Positions 33,148-36,727 of a stretch of DNA of 36,727 nucleotides are shown piece by piece. Below the pieces are notes generated by a model. It searched no databases, was not told the origin of the DNA, and saw only the letters and a program-made list of their open reading frames with translations. Source of the DNA: a virus. The DNA lies in the IMG/VR virus record IMGVR_UViG_3300020172_002273, positions 1-36,727 of that record. One strand, written 5' to 3'. Made by a program: the position numbers and the translations under genes. Positions within the stretch are counted from its first letter, which is position 1; every line of letters begins with the position of its first letter.

Positions 33148-36000
33148 TTAGATATTATCGAATGACGCCCCTGTTGGTGTGATTATGAATTCAACATCGA
33201 TGAATTCAAGAGCCCTTGTAGGTTTGATATAAATTTTACCTCTTAGTGTATTTGCATCAATGTCTTCTGGGTCATTGGATACCGTTACACGGAATTCATA
33301 CAAACCTCTTTCTCTCTTAATTGCGTCCAATATTGGATTTACCAATCTTAAGAACTCGTTACGAACTTGGTCATCGTTTTGTTCAAACAACAACCTTATT
33401 GCTACCGCTGAAATTAATTTTCTCGCTCTTAACAATAATCTTCTTACGTTAATTCTATCCAAAGCTGATTCACGAACTTGAAGTGTTTTGTTACCCCAAA
33501 TTATGGTACCAGTATCTGCAAATGTTGCAATAGGATTAATTCTAGCCTTATAAAGGTCATCTCTCTCATCCAATGTTAATTTCTTGTACGCTTTGATTGA
33601 ATTAACCAAACCTCTTGAATAACCCGCCACCGCGAACCAAGGGAAAGATACATTATCGGTTAGTGCAATGTTTCTCAAAACCTCACCTGTTGGTGGTAAA
33701 TAAAGTTGGGTCGCGTTATCGGCATCTCTCACTTGAATCCAAGGCCAGTAAACCGCTGAATAGTTACTATCAATCGCAACACCATCCAAAGCGTCTATCA
33801 CCTCGTCTGCTGTACCATAATTTGGCGATGATATAACATACAGTGAATCCGCTCTGTCTTCCTCAATCATATCGATTGCATAAGATGTTAATGAACTGTG
33901 GTCGTAAAAGTTAATACCTGGTGTTGCAAAAATGTTTACATCCACCGCTTCAGGGTTTGAGAAAGTGTCGATACCTTGAGTGTAGGCGTAGTAGTCAGAG
34001 TTTCCTGACACCGTACTAAATACACCACCATTATTAGTATTACCACTTGTGTAAGTATTTTTACCAAAGATGAATCCGTCACCATATGTTCTTACGTTTC
34101 TATAGATATCCCAACCATCAAATCCACCATTTGCCGCAAATGTAAATTTACGATAGTTAATGTTTTCTAGTAAATTATTTAAACCTGTTTGACCTTCTAA
34201 ATCATACGATGTAGTTAAGAAGGTTGTTCCTGTAAGGGTAGACGCGTTTGTCGACAAGTGAAAACCTTTTGTTGTTCCGGCCGCCGAAGTTCCTTTGAAT
34301 TTGAATAAGTCTCTGTCGTATGTTACCATACCAACAGGAGTTGCTAAACCGAAATATGTTCTTCTTACTTTATCACCTGAAGATAATATTGGTGTTCCGT
34401 TTGCCTCATATCCTGTAGTTTGACCCGCGGTATAGAAATCTGTTTTATACATTACAGAACCTAAAGTTGATGAACCGAAAGATGTGTTATTTGTGAATCC
34501 TTTGAATCCAGCGGGATATGCGTCTGTTGGGTGATTGTCAGACATCACTAACATTATATAACGTGAACGTAATTCATATTCACCGTCAGAAGTACCCACT
34601 TTTTTAGCTACATAACCTGGTAAATCAGGATTCATTGAACATCTTGAATATTTTTCAAGTACAACTAAGTTTTCATCGGTATCATTGAAGTCACGAACAA
34701 TTAAATCAAATTCACCCGTGTTTACATCAATGTTGATAATTGATATTTTCACTTCATAGTTTGCAGAATCACCATCAGAAACAGTAACAACTTCAAACAA
34801 ATCGGCCACTTCACCACCTCTCACCTCAGAAACAACTGTTGGTGTCATTGGGGTGTCCCAAGAATATTTAAAGTTATTATTTTCAGTTTCATAAACTTCA
34901 GTCAAACTAAGACCTCTAATTAAACCTAATTCATATGCTCTTGCTAAATAATTTGGATATGCTTCATAAACATAAATAGGAATTTCACTTCTTAATCTGT
35001 CGTAGACATCAGAACCAAATACTTTTGTTACGTATTTTGAAGAAGAGGAGTCCATACTACAAGTATATGTTTTAGCTCCACTTGTTGAACCTGTAACATT
35101 AACTGTAAATTCCGCTAACGGGTTTGTTGTAATCCCTGTTCCTGATATTTGGAAATTAACGTTTGATGTGGTTTCTAAAGTCAGAGTCTGACCAACATAT
35201 GAACCTCTTGGTCTAAACGCTAAAACAACCTGACCATCGTATTCTGTATTTAGTGTACTATTGTAAGTGTATTTTGTTACATCAAATTTTGTGGTACCAC
35301 TGTTGTATACAAATAGATAAGAGTATACTTGAGTACCGGCAGTGTTTACTAAAACATTATACCATTCTTTGTTGTTGAAGTTTGACGCATTGTCTAATCC
35401 AGTCAATGGTGAAACTTCTTCCAATGTTGATGTTAGTGATGTTGTACCCGAAGTAGGAACATTACCCATGACAAACCATTGTCCGTGATTTGAGGATGTA
35501 TTACCACTAAAGTTAGATACAATATAATTAGTGATGTAATTACCGTCTACAGATATTTTATCTGATAATTCACTGTAAATTGTACTTGCTGTAATGGTAG
35601 CCGTGGTTGCGGACATAGATAATCCCGTGGTCGTACCACTTAAAGAACCCAAAGTCACCCCACCAATTGTTTGCACACCATAAGTTTTTTGTGGTAAGTA
35701 ACCTGTTAACCCTAATATTCTTGTTACAAATAACTGATTTGATTCCTCTAAATACGCTTTAGCGAAATAAGGTAATTCAAATTTTGGATTGTTGTTACCA
35801 TCTTTCAGTGGAGTTGTTCCCCCAAAATATGACCTAAACTCGTCAAAATTTGTTATTAATACAGGTTCGAAGGCGGGACCTTTTAAGGTTTCACCCACCA
35901 AACCTAATGTGCTCACTCCAACACTTTGTGCTACGAATGTTAAGTCTTTTTCAGATGTGTATACACCTGGAGATACAAAAACTCTATTTGATGTTGCCAT
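33148..36000 (-). CDS. 18: Contractile tail sheath protein, T4 gp18-like
   Basis: A 950-aa sheath subunit, far longer than T4 gp18 (659 aa). The N-terminus FVSPGVYTSEKDLTFVAQSV (8-27) and GLVGETLKGPAFEP (33-46) is the classic sheath start. The C-terminal core is clear: PWFAVAGYSRGLV, KLTLDERDDLYKARINPIAT, IIWGNKTLQ, INVRRLLLRARKLI and LRGKIYIKPTRALEFIDVEF. Residues of about 100-330 are Ser/Thr/Gly-rich beta sequence (SGTTTGLSMSATTATITAS), as are parts near 540-660, and are probably surface domains inserted in the conserved core. It opens the shaft operon. Upstream is a 137-bp divergent region with a GATATTTAT motif about 40 nt before the ATG; there is no Shine-Dalgarno. A hairpin terminator follows directly. 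Confidence 0.95.
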   Translation of the reverse strand: MATSNRVFVSPGVYTSEKDLTFVAQSVGVSTLGLVGETLKGPAFEPVLITNFDEFRSYFGGTTPLKDGNNNPKFELPYFAKAYLEESNQLFVTRILGLTGYLPQKTYGVQTIGGVTLGSLSGTTTGLSMSATTATITASTIYSELSDKISVDGNYITNYIVSNFSGNTSSNHGQWFVMGNVPTSGTTSLTSTLEEVSPLTGLDNASNFNNKEWYNVLVNTAGTQVYSYLFVYNSGTTKFDVTKYTYNSTLNTEYDGQVVLAFRPRGSYVGQTLTLETTSNVNFQISGTGITTNPLAEFTVNVTGSTSGAKTYTCSMDSSSSKYVTKVFGSDVYDRLRSEIPIYVYEAYPNYLARAYELGLIRGLSLTEVYETENNNFKYSWDTPMTPTVVSEVRGGEVADLFEVVTVSDGDSANYEVKISIINIDVNTGEFDLIVRDFNDTDENLVVLEKYSRCSMNPDLPGYVAKKVGTSDGEYELRSRYIMLVMSDNHPTDAYPAGFKGFTNNTSFGSSTLGSVMYKTDFYTAGQTTGYEANGTPILSSGDKVRRTYFGLATPVGMVTYDRDLFKFKGTSAAGTTKGFHLSTNASTLTGTTFLTTSYDLEGQTGLNNLLENINYRKFTFAANGGFDGWDIYRNVRTYGDGFIFGKNTYTSGNTNNGGVFSTVSGNSDYYAYTQGIDTFSNPEAVDVNIFATPGINFYDHSSLTSYAIDMIEEDRADSLYVISSPNYGTADEVIDALDGVAIDSNYSAVYWPWIQVRDADNATQLYLPPTGEVLRNIALTDNVSFPWFAVAGYSRGLVNSIKAYKKLTLDERDDLYKARINPIATFADTGTIIWGNKTLQVRESALDRINVRRLLLRARKLISAVAIRLLFEQNDDQVRNEFLRLVNPILDAIKRERGLYEFRVTVSNDPEDIDANTLRGKIYIKPTRALEFIDVEFIITPTGASFDNI

Positions 36001-36039
36001 TTTTAAATTGTTTGGTTAATTAATTTTATTTCTTTATCA

Positions 36040-36047
36040 ATAAATAT
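36040..36047 (-). promoter_or_regulatory. GATATTTATTG motif before the sheath gene
   Basis: Minus-strand AAAGATATTTATTGATAAAG, with the motif core ending 39 nt before the sheath ATG. It shares GATATTTAT with the tube and 68-aa gene sites. A promoter is needed here because the neighbouring gene runs in the opposite direction. Confidence 0.5.
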
Positions 36048-36122
36048 CTTTGTTTTTAGCAAAGATTTCCTTGATTTTTTTAAAAATGGTACTTATAGAT
36101 ACTAATTTATCTTTTAGTATTA

Positions 36123-36130
36123 ATATTTAT
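36123..36130 (+). promoter_or_regulatory. ATATTTAT motif before the plus-strand gene
   Basis: Plus-strand TTAATATTTATC ends 7 nt before the ATG of the small gene. It is the only copy ahead of a plus-strand gene and keeps the same orientation relative to transcription as the minus-strand copies. Confidence 0.35.
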
Positions 36131-36137
36131 CTTTATT

Positions 36138-36314
36138 ATGAAAAACCCCTCAAAAAATATAAAGGTGAGTGAAAATCATCACCAAATGTTAAAAGAATAT
36201 TGCGACAAAAATGGATTAAAAATTTACAAGGTTGTTCAGAAATGGATTGATGAACTTTGTAAAACAGGAAAGGTGAATGATTCACCTAAGAAAAAAGATA
36301 TCTACGGGGATTAA
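36138..36314 (+). CDS. Small protein with ribbon-helix-helix-like pattern (58 aa), the only plus-strand gene
   Basis: A 58-aa frame from ATG 36138 to TAA 36314. The product has a short basic N-terminus, a probable strand NIKVSENHH (7-15), then two helices, QMLKEYCDKNG (16-26) and IYKVVQKWIDELC (29-41), and a basic tail KKKDIYGD. Strand, helix, turn with Gly, helix is the ribbon-helix-helix (Arc/MetJ/CopG) layout, and small proteins of this look occur in T4-like phages; I know this type only as hypothetical. The strand direction is opposite to all other genes. It is divergent from the sheath and converges on the LamG protein with only 7 bp between stops. A DNA-binding regulator of the neighbouring structural genes is plausible but unproven. 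It has no Shine-Dalgarno. Confidence 0.7.
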   Translation: MKNPSKNIKVSENHHQMLKEYCDKNGLKIYKVVQKWIDELCKTGKVNDSPKKKDIYGD

Positions 36315-36321
36315 CTGAATA

Positions 36322-36727
36322 TTATAAACCGCCAGGTGTTGAAGACGGTGTTGGTGTAACAGTTGGCGTTGGTGTTGGACAAATATAATTTGAAGATGTG
36401 TTAACGTAGTTTGAATACGTTTGTCCACTTGTTAAGGATGTTGTGTAAATTTCAAAACTACCAATTCTGTAATCACCAAATCCTCCGTCACCCATATTTG
36501 TAACATCCTCATGAGCAAGTAAATAGAATAGTCCTGACCCACTATTATAAGGGGCCAATCTATTGAAGGTTACATTACCAGCACTTACACCATTAACATA
36601 TGCGGTTAAAGTTGACCCATCATATGTTATACCAACATAATACCAATTATTAAGTGGTGTCGATATAGATGAAGTAACAATAGTATTTCCTGTAGTAGTC
36701 CATAAACCAAACTTAAGTGTTCCCGAA
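36322..36727 (-). CDS. C-terminus of a LamG/ConA-like protein, cut by the window edge
   Basis: The last 134 residues of a protein whose start lies beyond the right edge; the frame is open up to 36726. The visible part has the LamG/concanavalin-like jelly-roll pattern: KFGLWTTTGNTIVTSS, then NNWYYVGITYDGSTLTAYVN with G following, and later GDGGFGDYRIGSFEIYTTSL. The end is a Pro/Thr-rich tail CPTPTPTVTPTPSSTPGGL. LamG-like domains bind sugars and are common in adhesins and phage tail fibres of Bacteroidetes phages, so receptor binding or virion decoration is likely. The Pro/Thr tail at the extreme C-terminus is unusual, since such stalks normally join two domains. A start at the TTG near 36558 is not supported because the domain clearly extends upstream. 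Confidence 0.75.
   Translation of the reverse strand, partial: SGTLKFGLWTTTGNTIVTSSISTPLNNWYYVGITYDGSTLTAYVNGVSAGNVTFNRLAPYNSGSGLFYLLAHEDVTNMGDGGFGDYRIGSFEIYTTSLTSGQTYSNYVNTSSNYICPTPTPTVTPTPSSTPGGL

Larger units (their letters stand above)
36001..36137. promoter_or_regulatory. Divergent intergenic region, sheath versus small plus-strand gene
   Basis: A 137-bp A/T-rich spacer, the only divergent one in the window, must contain promoters for both directions. A short inverted repeat CTTTG-TTTTTAG-CAAAG lies at 36048-36064. Each gene has an ATATTTAT word upstream in its own sense direction. No clean TTTG/TAnnTTTG pair was found. Confidence 0.45.

Noticed and set aside
6107-36047. TATAAATA words read as T4 late promoters on the plus strand
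   Set aside because: All the minus-strand genes downstream would be transcribed the wrong way. The constant orientation relative to the genes favours a TATTTATA reading on the sense strand.
36322-36558. Separate 78-aa protein starting at a TTG codon
   Set aside because: The LamG-like domain continues in frame upstream to the window edge, so this is only the C-terminus of a larger protein.
1-36727. tRNA genes, CRISPR arrays, insertion sequences or integrase sites
   Set aside because: Looked for in the gene-free stretches; no cloverleaf, regular spacer-repeat array, transposase or attachment-site pattern was seen. Gene-free DNA is scarce, so little could be hidden.

Overview
This window looks like part of the genome of a virulent, contractile-tailed (T4-like, myovirus-type) phage with AT-rich DNA. 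All genes but one are on the minus strand and packed tightly, often with overlapping stops and starts. The recognisable set is tail sheath, tail tube, gp26- and gp51-like hub assembly proteins, a tape-measure-like protein, gp53-, gp25- and gp6-like baseplate proteins, and a T4-type replication set (gp32, UvsX, RNase H/FEN nuclease, gp41-type helicase). Several signs point to a Bacteroidetes (Flavobacteriia-like) host. Almost no start has a Shine-Dalgarno sequence. A TTTG-N19-TACATTTC promoter precedes the gp32 gene. The ribonucleotide reductase is of the eukaryote-like class Ia type, which is common in Bacteroidetes. The host is an inference; nothing in the window names it.

Layout in the direction of minus-strand transcription (right to left): (1) 36727-36322, the C-terminus of a LamG/ConA-like protein, facing a lone small plus-strand gene (36138-36314). 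(2) 36000-29377, the tail shaft block: sheath, a 318-bp non-coding island, tube, gp26-like, gp51-like and tape measure. (3) 29348-18195, three baseplate/hub genes, two of them giant (1610 and 2003 aa), around a small LysM-like gp53 homologue. (4) 18149-16938, three small proteins. (5) 16830-8593, a replication and dNTP-synthesis module: gp32, UvsX, RNase H, an unknown, helicase, NrdB, NrdA. (6) 8440-1, baseplate wedge genes (gp25, gp6), a 1380-aa and a 590-aa structural protein, and the start of another gene cut by the window edge.

The replication/RNR module sits inside the baseplate cluster. A terminator lies at each end of it (16881-16918 and 8476-8503) and it begins at a host-type promoter overlapped by a palindrome. 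A different motif, TATTTAT(A/T) in the sense direction, precedes eight genes outside the module, most of them structural, and is not seen in front of the replication genes. This suggests two transcription programmes, one read by host RNA polymerase and one late.

The most unusual feature is the 318-bp island between sheath and tube (32830-33147). It holds an exact copy of the 16-bp bacterial chromosomal centromere site parS (TGTTCCACGTGAAACA, 33098-33113) with an extra half-site, plus eight CTAG tetranucleotides in 67 bp (32953-33019), a late-type motif and a GC-rich hairpin terminator. No ParA or ParB gene is present here, so the site may recruit or titrate the host's ParB. A second notable feature is an OmpA-like (peptidoglycan-binding-type) domain inside the 1610-aa baseplate protein, next to the LysM-like gp53 homologue.
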